Shown here piece after piece: positions 19,250 through 27,865 of a stretch of 64,000 nt of DNA. Each line of letters begins with the position of its first letter. Position 1 is the stretch's first letter. Where the stretch lies: NCBI GenBank assembly GCA_000381565.1, contig KB906725.1, forward strand, positions 811,785 through 875,784, given 5' to 3'. The notes under the pieces are model-generated. The model saw only the letters and a list, made by a program, of their open reading frames with translations. It was not told the DNA's origin and did not search any database. Position numbers and translations under genes: made by a program. This DNA is from Oxalobacteraceae bacterium AB_14 (GTDB lineage Bacteria; Pseudomonadota; Gammaproteobacteria; Burkholderiales; Burkholderiaceae_D).

Positions 19250-21517
19250 ATGACATATGCGCTAACCACGGGCCTGGCCCAACCCTTACTCCGCAGCGGC
19301 CGCTGGCTGGCGGCGCTCGGCGTCGCCGCCGCGCTGGCCGCCTGCGGCGGCGGCGGCGGCTCGGCCGGCAGCACCGGCAACGGCACGCCGCCGCCGGTCG
19401 TCAGCAAGGTGGCCACCGTGACCCTCAAGGCCGACCCGGCCACCATCGATTCGTCCGGCGTCGCCGGCACCGAGGTGACGCTGACGGCCATCGTCAAGGA
19501 CGTCAACAACAGCGCGCTGGCCGGCGAGACGGTCTCCTTCAAGGCCAGCGCCGGCATCGTCAGCAATACCAACCGCGTCACCAACGCCAGCGGCGAGGTG
19601 GTGGAAAAACTGAGCATCAAGGATAGCCCGGCGGCGGGCGAGATCACCGTCAGCGCCACGGTCGGCACGGTGACCTCGACGGCGGTGGTGGTCAAGGTGG
19701 TGACGGCGATGCCGACGCTGACGCTGACCTCCAACCCCGGCGAGCTGGCCTCGTCCGGCGCGGCCGGCTCCGAAGTGACGGTGTCGGTGGTGGTCAAGGA
19801 TTCGTCCAACAACGTGCTGCCGGGCGTTAACGTGGCGCTGCAGGTCGACTCGGGCAACCTGGTCTACGCCAACCACGTCAGCGACGCCAACGGCCGCGTC
19901 ACGGCCAAGCTGGACCGGGGCAGCGATCCGACCTCGCGCACCGTCACCGTCACCGCGTCGGCCACCGGCGCCCAGACGCGGACGCTGCCGATCAAGGTCA
20001 CCGGCAACAAGCTGAGCATCAACAACAGCAGCTCCGTCAAGGTCGGCGCCGCCACCGACGTCTCCGTCAAGCTGGTCGATTCGGCCGGCAGCGCGCTGCC
20101 GGGGCAGACCGTCACCTTCAGCGCCGGCGGCGCCAACAGCCTCGGCGTCAAGGGCGGCGGCCCGGCCATCACCGATTCCTCCGGCCAGCTGGTGCTCAGC
20201 TATGTGGCGCAGACGGCCGGCACCGACGCCATCGTGGTGCGTTCGGCCGGCGAGATCGCCAACACCTCGATCGTGGTCAGCGCCACCAACTTCACCGTCA
20301 ACGGCGTCGACGGCGCCGGCGCGCTGCAGTCGGTCACCAACATCAACACTTGCCAGAAGGTGGCGGTCCACAGCGACATCGGCGGCGTGCCGCAATCGGG
20401 CGGCGTCACGCTCAACACCTCGCGCGGCACCATCTACACCGACGCCGGCTGCGGCGCACCGGCCAGCGCGCTGACCCTGGTCAACGGCAACGCCAGCGCC
20501 TATGTGCGCGCGGTCAATCCCGGCATCGCCACCTTGACCGCCACCTCCACCGCCACCAACCTGTCGACCCAGGGCTTGCTGGAGTTCGTCGCGCCGTACA
20601 CCTCGTCGGCGATCGTCAGCGTCCAGGCCGACCCGGCGGTCATCGGCGTCAACGTCAATGGCAGCACGGTGCAGCAATCGACGCTGCGCGCCACCGTGCT
20701 CGATGGCACACCGGAAAACAACCTGGTCAAGAACGCCGTGGTCAACTTCTCCTTCGTCAACGACCCCAGCGCCGGCACGCTGACCCAGCCTACAGTAGTC
20801 ACCACCGGCGCCGACGGCACCGCCTCGGTCAGCTACATCGCCGGCCCCAACGACACCAAGCCGAACGGCGTGGTGGTGCAGGCCCAGCTGCAGGGGGCGT
20901 CGACCAACACCGGCCAGGTCCAGCTGACCGTGGCCAAGCGGGCGGCCTCGATCAGCGCCGGCACCGGCAACACCATCGGCATTCCGAGCACGACCAGCTA
21001 CCAGGTCGACTACGCGGTGACCGTGACCGACGCCGCCGGCAACCCGGCCGCCGGCATCAAGCTGACCAGTTCGGTGCGCCCGCGCTACTACTACAAGGGG
21101 CAGCTGTACTATGTCGGCACCACCGGGCCGTGGGTGCTCGACCTGTCCGGCATCAACCCGCTGCCGCTCGCCTGCCTCAACGAGGACGTCAACAGTGATA
21201 ACATCATGCAGCCGGGCGAAGACGTGAACCAGGATGGAATATTGACTCCGGGAAATGGTACCGTCGTCGTGACACCGACCGCGACCACCGACGTCAACGG
21301 CCAGGCCGTGGTGTCGCTGACGTATGCGCGCGACCACGCCAACTGGGTCAATGTGGCGCTGACCATCCGCGGCCAGGTGACGGGCACCGAGGCGCTGTAT
21401 ACTACCAATATCAGGCTGCCCTATTTGGCGTCCGACTTCACGACGGCGGGCGTGGCGCCGCCGGGCCGGTACAGCCCGTACGGCATCGATGTGACGTCCT
21501 GTACCAATACAAATTAA
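19250..21517 (+). CDS. Large lipoprotein with bacterial Ig-like (Big_1/invasin-type) repeats and a calcium-loop-like segment
   Basis: A predicted surface or periplasmic lipoprotein of 755 residues. The lipobox LAAC places the lipidated cysteine at C32, followed by a glycine run. About five Ig-like repeats follow, each opening with a pattern like VTLKADPATIDSSG and containing a G-x-x-V-x-F turn (AGETVSF, PGQTVTF), as in invasin/intimin Big_1 domains. Near residues 640-665, DVNSDNIMQPGEDVNQDG looks like a dockerin or EF-hand calcium loop pair. AGGAT precedes the ATG. It sits 43 bp after pilQ on the same strand, so it may be in the pilus operon. A role in adhesion or pilus display is an inference only. 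Confidence 0.75.
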   Translation: MTYALTTGLAQPLLRSGRWLAALGVAAALAACGGGGGSAGSTGNGTPPPVVSKVATVTLKADPATIDSSGVAGTEVTLTAIVKDVNNSALAGETVSFKASAGIVSNTNRVTNASGEVVEKLSIKDSPAAGEITVSATVGTVTSTAVVVKVVTAMPTLTLTSNPGELASSGAAGSEVTVSVVVKDSSNNVLPGVNVALQVDSGNLVYANHVSDANGRVTAKLDRGSDPTSRTVTVTASATGAQTRTLPIKVTGNKLSINNSSSVKVGAATDVSVKLVDSAGSALPGQTVTFSAGGANSLGVKGGGPAITDSSGQLVLSYVAQTAGTDAIVVRSAGEIANTSIVVSATNFTVNGVDGAGALQSVTNINTCQKVAVHSDIGGVPQSGGVTLNTSRGTIYTDAGCGAPASALTLVNGNASAYVRAVNPGIATLTATSTATNLSTQGLLEFVAPYTSSAIVSVQADPAVIGVNVNGSTVQQSTLRATVLDGTPENNLVKNAVVNFSFVNDPSAGTLTQPTVVTTGADGTASVSYIAGPNDTKPNGVVVQAQLQGASTNTGQVQLTVAKRAASISAGTGNTIGIPSTTSYQVDYAVTVTDAAGNPAAGIKLTSSVRPRYYYKGQLYYVGTTGPWVLDLSGINPLPLACLNEDVNSDNIMQPGEDVNQDGILTPGNGTVVVTPTATTDVNGQAVVSLTYARDHANWVNVALTIRGQVTGTEALYTTNIRLPYLASDFTTAGVAPPGRYSPYGIDVTSCTNTN

Positions 21518-21529
21518 AACCGGGGTTCA

Positions 21530-23173
21530 ATGCAAAATGTGTTTTTAGTCGGCCTGATGGGGGCAGGGAAAACCACCATCGGCCGCATCCTGGCCCGCAA
21601 ACTGGGCCTGCGTTTCATCGATTCCGATCACGAGATCGAGGCCCGCACCGGCGCCTCGATCCCCTGGATTTTTGAAATTGAAGGCGAACAGAGCTTCCGC
21701 CGGCGGGAGGCGGACGTGATCCGCGAGCTGACCGCCCAGCCCGACCTGGTGCTGGCCACCGGCGGCGGCGCCATCCTGAACCCGGACAACCGCGCCTACC
21801 TGAAGGAACGCGGCACCGTGATCTATCTGCGCGCCACGGTCAACAGCATCCTGCAACGCACGGCGCACGACAAGAACCGGCCGCTGCTGCAAACGGCCGA
21901 TCCGCGCAAGAAACTCGAAGAATTGATGGCGGCCCGTGATCCTTTGTATATGGAAATTGCCGATATCGTCATCGATACCGGCCGACCTAACGTACAATCG
22001 ATGGTTCAATCCATCCTGACCCAGCTGGAAACCCGGGCTTGCGTAGCCTCGCCCAACTGCGTCACACAAGCCGAACCATCGATGAACGAAGAATCCACCA
22101 TCCTGTTAAACGTCGAGCTGGGCGAGCGCAGCTACCCCATCTCGATCGGCCCCGGGCTGCTGCAAGAGAGCATGTTGCTGGCCCGTCACGTCAACGGCGA
22201 CAAGGTCGCCATCGTCACCAACACCACCATCGCGCCGCTGTACCTGGAGCGCGTCGAGGCCGGCTTGCGCCAGGCCGGCAAGCAGGTCACGGCCATCGTG
22301 CTGCCGGACGGCGAAGAGTATAAGAACTGGTCCAGCCTGATGCAGATCTTCGATGCGCTGCTGGCCGCCAAGGCCGACCGCAAGACCACGCTGATCGCCC
22401 TGGGCGGCGGCGTCATCGGCGACCTGACCGGCTACGCCGCCGCCAGCTATATGCGCGGCATCGATTTCATCCAGGTGCCGACCACCCTGCTGTCCCAGGT
22501 CGATTCCTCGGTGGGCGGCAAGACCGGCATCAACCATCCGATGGGCAAGAACATGATCGGCGCGTTCTACCAGCCGCGCGCGGTGATCGCCGACACCTCG
22601 ACCCTGGAAACCCTGCCGGCGCGCGAGCTGTCGGCCGGCCTGGCCGAGGTGATCAAGCACGGCGCCATCATCGACGCCGCCTTCTTCGACTGGATCGAAG
22701 CCAACATCGTCAAGCTGATGGCGCGCGACAAGGGCGCGCTGGCCTACGCCATCGCCCGCTCGTGCGAGATCAAGTCCGAGGTGGTGCGCCAGGACGAACG
22801 CGAAGGCGGCCTGCGCGCCATCCTCAATTTCGGCCACACCTTCGGCCACGCCATCGAGAACGGCCTGGGCTACGGCGAGTGGCTGCACGGCGAAGCCGTC
22901 GGCTGCGGCATGGTGATGGCGGCCGATCTGTCGCACCGCATGGGCCTGGTCGACGCGGCCACCGTGGCGCGCATGCGCGCGCTGGTGGTGGCGGCCGGCC
23001 TGCCGGTCAAGGCGCCCGACCTGGGCACCGAGCGCTGGCTGGAGCTGATGGAGGTCGACAAGAAGAACGAGGGCGGCGCCATCAAGTTCATCCTGCTCAA
23101 GCCGCTGGGCGCGCCGAGCATCAGCAACGCGCCGCAGGAACTGCTGCTGGCCACGCTGGCCGCCAGCATCTAA
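21530..23173 (+). CDS. aroKB: Shikimate kinase and 3-dehydroquinate synthase in one reading frame (AroK-AroB)
   Basis: Residues 1-170 are shikimate kinase (P-loop GLMGAGKTT at 8-16, GGGAI, and RPLL lid region). Residues from about 188 are 3-dehydroquinate synthase with its NAD-binding GGGVIGDLTG and the metal-site histidines in NFGHTFGHA and HGEAVG. The two enzymes act in steps 5 and 2 of the shikimate pathway and are normally separate adjacent genes. No stop separates them here. An internal ATG at 22082 (M185), with no strong ribosome binding site, could start a separate AroB. It is either a fused bifunctional protein, or a lost stop with two starts. dgt follows after 3 bp. Confidence 0.93.
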   Translation: MQNVFLVGLMGAGKTTIGRILARKLGLRFIDSDHEIEARTGASIPWIFEIEGEQSFRRREADVIRELTAQPDLVLATGGGAILNPDNRAYLKERGTVIYLRATVNSILQRTAHDKNRPLLQTADPRKKLEELMAARDPLYMEIADIVIDTGRPNVQSMVQSILTQLETRACVASPNCVTQAEPSMNEESTILLNVELGERSYPISIGPGLLQESMLLARHVNGDKVAIVTNTTIAPLYLERVEAGLRQAGKQVTAIVLPDGEEYKNWSSLMQIFDALLAAKADRKTTLIALGGGVIGDLTGYAAASYMRGIDFIQVPTTLLSQVDSSVGGKTGINHPMGKNMIGAFYQPRAVIADTSTLETLPARELSAGLAEVIKHGAIIDAAFFDWIEANIVKLMARDKGALAYAIARSCEIKSEVVRQDEREGGLRAILNFGHTFGHAIENGLGYGEWLHGEAVGCGMVMAADLSHRMGLVDAATVARMRALVVAAGLPVKAPDLGTERWLELMEVDKKNEGGAIKFILLKPLGAPSISNAPQELLLATLAASI

Positions 23174-23176
23174 GCC

Positions 23177-24313
23177 ATGCTGCCCGACGAATTGCTCGCC
23201 CCTTACGCGGCCCATTCGGCGGGCGGAGCGGGGCGCCGCTACGACGAAACGGCGCACGCCTCGCGCAGCCAGTTCCAGCGCGACCGCGACCGCATCATCC
23301 ATTCCTCGGCCTTCCGCCGGCTGGAGTACAAGACCCAGGTGTTCCTCAACCACGAGGGCGACTTGTTCCGCACCCGGCTGACGCACAGCCTGGAGGTGGC
23401 GCAGATCGGCCGCTCGCTGGCGCGCAACCTGCGCCTGAACGAGGACCTGGTGGAGGCGATCTCGCTGGCGCACGACCTGGGCCACACGCCGTTCGGCCAC
23501 GTCGGCCAGGACGTGCTCAACGAATGCATGCAGGACCACGGCGGCTTCGAGCACAACCTGCAAAGCCTGCGCGTGGTGGACGAGCTGGAAGAACACTACG
23601 GCGCCTACAACGGCCTGAACCTGATGTTCGAGACCCGCGAGGGCATCCTCAAGCACTGCTCGCTGAACAATGCGCGCCTGTTGGGGCCGGTGGCGCAGCG
23701 CTTCATCGACCGCACCCAGCCGTCGCTGGAGGCGCAGCTGACCAACCTCGCCGACGAGATCGCCTACAACAGCCACGACATCGACGACGGCCTGCGTTCC
23801 GGCCTGATCACCATCGAGCAGCTGGAGCAGGTGGAGTTTTTTGCGCGGCTGTGGCGCGATGTGCAGGTGACGTTCCCGGGCCTGTCGGGCCGGCGCGCGA
23901 TCTACGAAACCCTGCGCCGCCTGATCACCGCGCTGGCCGACGATCTGATCGCCACCTCCAGCGCCTTGCTGGCCGACGCCGCGCCCAACAGCCTGGACGA
24001 GGTGCGGGCCGCGCCGCCGCTGATCCGCTTCTCCGATGCTATGCGCAAGGACGCCACCGAGCTCAAGCGCTTCCTGCGCGAGAATCTCTACCGCCACTAC
24101 CAGGTCAACCGCATGCGGGTGAAGGCCAGCCGCATCGTGCGCGAGCTGTACCACTCGTTCATGGCCGAGCCGGTGCTGCTGCCGCCGGACTACCAGGACA
24201 AGTCGGGCGACGTCGGCAAGCAGGCGCGCAAGATCGCCGACTACATCGCCGGCATGACCGACCGCTACGCCATCCGCGAACACCGCCGCCTGTTCTCGCT
24301 CGACGAGCTTTGA
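23177..24313 (+). CDS. dgt: Deoxyguanosinetriphosphate triphosphohydrolase-like protein
   Basis: HD-domain dNTP triphosphohydrolase that splits dGTP, and often other dNTPs, to deoxynucleoside and triphosphate. The metal-binding H...HD...D set is visible: THSLEVAQIGRSL and LAHDLGHTPFGH around residues 71-115, and an Asp near NSHDIDDG. At 378 residues it belongs to the shorter dgtP-like subfamily, not the 505-residue E. coli Dgt. It starts 3 bp after aroB, and the order aroK-aroB-dgt is conserved in betaproteobacteria. Confidence 0.94.
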   Translation: MLPDELLAPYAAHSAGGAGRRYDETAHASRSQFQRDRDRIIHSSAFRRLEYKTQVFLNHEGDLFRTRLTHSLEVAQIGRSLARNLRLNEDLVEAISLAHDLGHTPFGHVGQDVLNECMQDHGGFEHNLQSLRVVDELEEHYGAYNGLNLMFETREGILKHCSLNNARLLGPVAQRFIDRTQPSLEAQLTNLADEIAYNSHDIDDGLRSGLITIEQLEQVEFFARLWRDVQVTFPGLSGRRAIYETLRRLITALADDLIATSSALLADAAPNSLDEVRAAPPLIRFSDAMRKDATELKRFLRENLYRHYQVNRMRVKASRIVRELYHSFMAEPVLLPPDYQDKSGDVGKQARKIADYIAGMTDRYAIREHRRLFSLDEL

Positions 24314-24368
24314 GTGGGCTCAATCGTGCGGTCTTGAGCATCAACGGTGTCCGGCGCATGATATGTAG

Positions 24369-24758
24369 ATGGACGAGCAAATCACACAGCTGGATAGGCG
24401 ATTGACCTCTGTGGAGGTTGAGGTCGCTTCGCTCGTGGCGGAAGGTGCGGCCACGCGCTCGCAGTATGCCACGAAGGAAGACTTGGCCAAGCTGGATGCA
24501 CGAGTTGCCATCATCCAGGCCAATTACGCGACCAAAGAAGACCTAGCTGCGCTCGACTACAAGCTCAGCGTGCGAATTGGCGTGTCGGAAGCCAAGATCA
24601 GCGGTGACATCGCCGCCCTGGACTGCAAACAAAGCGCGGACATAGCCTCCCTGAGGCTGCAGTTGGCCGAACTGGAACTGCGCCTGGTGCGGTGGCTGAT
24701 CGCCACCGTCATTACGACTTCCGGCGTGGTGGTAGCGGCCGTTAAACTCTGGCCTTAG
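24369..24758 (+). CDS. Small coiled-coil protein with C-terminal membrane helix
   Basis: I do not recognise this as a named gene. It has 129 residues, a mostly helical heptad-like body, and a C-terminal transmembrane segment (about 107-126) followed by only a few residues, so it is a tail-anchored type. The unit YATKEDLAxLD occurs twice (about 35-45 and 57-67), an internal repeat seen in DUF1640-like and phage-associated coiled-coil proteins. No clear ribosome binding site precedes the ATG. Its stop overlaps the mutY stop by 4 bp (convergent). Function unknown. Confidence 0.6.
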   Translation: MDEQITQLDRRLTSVEVEVASLVAEGAATRSQYATKEDLAKLDARVAIIQANYATKEDLAALDYKLSVRIGVSEAKISGDIAALDCKQSADIASLRLQLAELELRLVRWLIATVITTSGVVVAAVKLWP

Positions 24759-25885
24759 AACATTCGTTGCTGCGCGGCCTTGCTGTCGCCCACCAATTCC
24801 AGCAGCAGTTTCTTGATCGGCGCCGGCAGCGGGGCGTCGCGGATTTTGGCGGCGTCGTACCAGACGTGGCCGGACTCGGCGGCCATCGCCAGCCGGCGCG
24901 CCAGGGTCACGCGGTAGGGCGCGATGTGCAGCTTGTAGTGCGTGAACACATGCGTCACCGTCGACAGCCGCTCGTGCGACTCCATCTCGCCGAACTTGCC
25001 CACCGCCAGCATCAGCGCGGCATCATCGACCGCTTCCACCTCGTCGTCCCCGGCCGGCAGATGGCCGGCCAGCTCCGGCAGCGACAACAAGCCGCCCCAT
25101 ATGCCGCTTGGCGGACGCTGTTCCAGCAGCACCTGGCCGCCGTCGAGAATCGCCAGCATCACCGCATGTTTTTCCGGGCTGGCCTTCTTCGGCTTGCGCA
25201 CCGGCAGGTCCTTGGTGCGGTCGGTGGAAAACGCCACGCAACGCGGCTGCATCGGGCAGCGCTGGCACGCAGGGCTGCTGCGCGTGCACAAGGTCGCGCC
25301 CATGTCCATCAAGCCCTGCGTGTACGCTTCGATGCCTTGCTCCGGCAGCAGCGCCTCGGCGCGGCGCCACATCATCTGCTCGGTCTTGCGCTCGCCGGGA
25401 TAGGTGTCGATGCCGAACACGCGCGCGAACACGCGCTTGACGTTGCCGTCCATGATGGCCGCCCGCGTGCCGCTGGAAAACGCCGAGATCGCCGCCGCGG
25501 TGGAACGGCCGATGCCGGGCAACTCCGCCAGCAACAGCGGATCGGAAGGAAACACGCCACCGTACTCGGCCACCACGCGCTGCGCGCACTGGTGCAGGTT
25601 GCGCGCCCGGGTGTAGTAGCCCAGTCCGCTCCACTGCGCCATCACATCCTCGACCGGCGCGCAAGCCAGGTCGCGCAGCGTGGGGAAGCGCTCCAGGAAG
25701 CGCGCGTAATAGCCCAGCACCGCCGACACCTGCGTCTGCTGCAACATGATTTCCGACAGCCAGATCAGATACGCGTCGCGCGTGTTCTGCCACGGCAGCA
25801 CATGGCGTCCATGCACTTTTTGCCAGCCGATCAGATCGGCCGAAAAACTGGGATCCGCAAAATTCTCACCTGCTACAACCTTCAT
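24755..25885 (-). CDS. mutY: A/G-specific adenine DNA glycosylase MutY
   Basis: Removes adenine mispaired with 8-oxoguanine, part of the GO repair system with MutM. The catalytic acids are E45 (SEIMLQQTQV) and D146 (AIMDGNVKR). The helix-hairpin-helix is LPGIGRSTAA at 122-131. The 4Fe-4S cluster cysteines C200, C207, C210 and C216 show the C-x6-C-x2-C-x5-C spacing. A NUDIX-like 8-oxoG-reading domain occupies the C-terminal third. It is 376 residues, normal. It starts 14 bp after the dynamin-like gene stop, and mutM is upstream of that, so all three may share a transcript. Confidence 0.96.
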   Translation of the reverse strand: MKVVAGENFADPSFSADLIGWQKVHGRHVLPWQNTRDAYLIWLSEIMLQQTQVSAVLGYYARFLERFPTLRDLACAPVEDVMAQWSGLGYYTRARNLHQCAQRVVAEYGGVFPSDPLLLAELPGIGRSTAAAISAFSSGTRAAIMDGNVKRVFARVFGIDTYPGERKTEQMMWRRAEALLPEQGIEAYTQGLMDMGATLCTRSSPACQRCPMQPRCVAFSTDRTKDLPVRKPKKASPEKHAVMLAILDGGQVLLEQRPPSGIWGGLLSLPELAGHLPAGDDEVEAVDDAALMLAVGKFGEMESHERLSTVTHVFTHYKLHIAPYRVTLARRLAMAAESGHVWYDAAKIRDAPLPAPIKKLLLELVGDSKAAQQRMF

Positions 25886-25899
25886 TCTTTTCCTAAGTC

Positions 25900-27828
25900 T
25901 TAAGCGGCGGCGTCCAGCGCCACGAATTCCGCGTTGATGGCGATGCTGATCTGCCCCGCCAATTCATTCAGCCGCGCCTTCTGCGCCTCCAGCTCCTGCT
26001 GGCTGCCTTCAAACGCGTCGATTTTCTGTTCCAGGCTGTCGGTCGCATCGTGGATGCGCTGGATCGACGCCAGCCGGTGTTTCAACTGATCCTTGTGCTG
26101 GCGGATCTGCGCCTCCAGCGGCGCCATGATCACCTTCAGCCACGCCTCCGCATCGTTGTTGGCGGCGCGGAAGCAGCCGCGCACGCGCGAGGCGATGGTG
26201 TCGAAGAACTTCTCCATCAACACCACGCGGCTGGTGGTCAGCAAGGTCGCCGTGCCGAACTGCTTGTAGTAGATCGCCTCGATAGCCTCGATCTCCTCGC
26301 GGTAATGCTCCAGCGAAAACGGCATCGGCAAGGCCAGCGTCAGTCCGTGCTCGGTGGAGAAGCGGCGGTACATCACGCCCATCATTTCGCTGATCTCCAC
26401 CGTCTTGTGCTCGGCCGCGTCGAGGCTGGCGCGGATGCGTTCGAAGTAGTTGCGCACCGCCTCGCGCACGCCGGTGAAGAAGCGGCTGCGCTGCATCTCC
26501 TGGCGCACCTGTTCGATGTCGTCGCGCACGAGGTCCATGCCCATGCTGGTGTACAGCTCGGTGGACAGGCGCGTGAACACGGCGCGCGTGGCCTGCAGCT
26601 TGAACAGGCTGGCGTCGAACTCCTTCTTCTCCACGTCGATGCGGCGCATCATGTGGGCGATCACGCTCTGGTTCTTGCCGCGCAGGCCCTTGAGCTCATG
26701 CAGCTGCTCGACCACGCCGCGGCTGCGGGCGTTGACCATCGCCAGCTGCGCCGTGCTCAGCGCGTGCAATTCCTCGCTCAGCTGCTTGCGCACGATTTCC
26801 TTCTTGGCCGGGATCAGCTCGTTGAACAGCGCGCCCTCCAGCGTCTGCAGGCGGCTGCGCTCCAGCAGCGCCGGGTCCTGGTTGATCTTGGCCACCAGCG
26901 CCTTCTGCGCCGACACCGGGAACACCTGGCGCGGCTCCAGCGCCAAGACGTGCGCCACGTTGGCCTGCTGGCGCTCGATCTCGATGTCGATCTCGGCCTC
27001 GCTGCGCAGCTCGTCCCACATGCTGTCGATCTTGTTGAGCACCACCAGGCGGCCGGCGCCGGCGCCGATGTGCTTGCGCCAGACTTCGATGTCGCTCTTG
27101 GTCACGCCGGTGTCGGCGGCCAGGATGAACAGCACCGCGTGCGCGTTCGGGATCAGGTTCAGCGTCAGCTCCGGCTCGGTGCCGATGGCGTTCAGGCCCG
27201 GCGTGTCGAGGATCACCAGGCCCTGCTTCAGCAGCGGATGCGGAAAGTTGATGATCGCGTGGCGCCACAGCGAAATCTCGACCAGGCCGGCGTCGTCCAG
27301 GGTGACCGGCATGTCGGGATCGTCCTCGTCGTACAGGCCGTAGCGCTTGGCTTCCTCGACCGGCACGTGGCGCGTCATGCTGACCTGCTTGAACACCTCG
27401 TGCATGTCGGCGCCGGCGTCCAGGTTCAGCGGCAGCACGGTCCAGGCGGCCGGCTGGTCGCGGTAGTCGCTGGTGGACAGGTTCTCGGCCCGCGTCTCGA
27501 TCGGCAGCAGGCGGATCGACGGCGCGAAGCTGGCGTCGTACATCAACTCGGTCGGGCACATGGTGGTGCGGCCGGCGGCGGACGGCAGGATGCGCTGGCC
27601 GTAGTCGGCAAAGAAAATGGCGTTGATCAATTCCGATTTGCCGCGCGAGAATTCGGCGACGAAGGCCACCGACAACTTGTCGTCGGCCAGCCGCGCCAGC
27701 GTGCGCACGATGCGCTGGTCGGTGGCGGCGTCGGTCAGGGACGCGCCGGCCACCCAGGCTTGATAATCTTTTAGCGCCGTGACGACGCCTTGCCGCCAGG
27801 CGCTGTATTGCTCGAAATCCCTGACCAT
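25900..27828 (-). CDS. Dynamin-like GTPase family protein
   Basis: Large GTPase of the bacterial dynamin-like superfamily. The G1 loop is AEFSRGKSE at 58-66, G3 is LDTPGLNAIG, and G4 is NKID; a long helical stalk region follows, with predicted coiled coils in the last 100 residues. Family members act in membrane remodelling or repair, but no specific role can be assigned. ATG at 27828 is preferred because AAGGGCAGAGG lies ahead; an in-frame TTG at 27864 is only 2 bp from mutM and has no such site. It gives 642 residues. It sits between mutM and mutY on one strand. Confidence 0.85.
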   Translation of the reverse strand: MVRDFEQYSAWRQGVVTALKDYQAWVAGASLTDAATDQRIVRTLARLADDKLSVAFVAEFSRGKSELINAIFFADYGQRILPSAAGRTTMCPTELMYDASFAPSIRLLPIETRAENLSTSDYRDQPAAWTVLPLNLDAGADMHEVFKQVSMTRHVPVEEAKRYGLYDEDDPDMPVTLDDAGLVEISLWRHAIINFPHPLLKQGLVILDTPGLNAIGTEPELTLNLIPNAHAVLFILAADTGVTKSDIEVWRKHIGAGAGRLVVLNKIDSMWDELRSEAEIDIEIERQQANVAHVLALEPRQVFPVSAQKALVAKINQDPALLERSRLQTLEGALFNELIPAKKEIVRKQLSEELHALSTAQLAMVNARSRGVVEQLHELKGLRGKNQSVIAHMMRRIDVEKKEFDASLFKLQATRAVFTRLSTELYTSMGMDLVRDDIEQVRQEMQRSRFFTGVREAVRNYFERIRASLDAAEHKTVEISEMMGVMYRRFSTEHGLTLALPMPFSLEHYREEIEAIEAIYYKQFGTATLLTTSRVVLMEKFFDTIASRVRGCFRAANNDAEAWLKVIMAPLEAQIRQHKDQLKHRLASIQRIHDATDSLEQKIDAFEGSQQELEAQKARLNELAGQISIAINAEFVALDAAA

Positions 27829-27865
27829 CGCCTCTGCCCTTATTAATGTAAATTCGCTTGGCAAT

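Noticed and set aside
19286..21337. 683-codon open frame on the minus strand
   Set aside because: Antisense to the Ig-like lipoprotein, Arg/Gly/Ala/Asp-rich and without any motif.
22106..24283. 725-codon open frame on the minus strand
   Set aside because: Antisense to aroB and dgt, both of which have complete active-site motifs.
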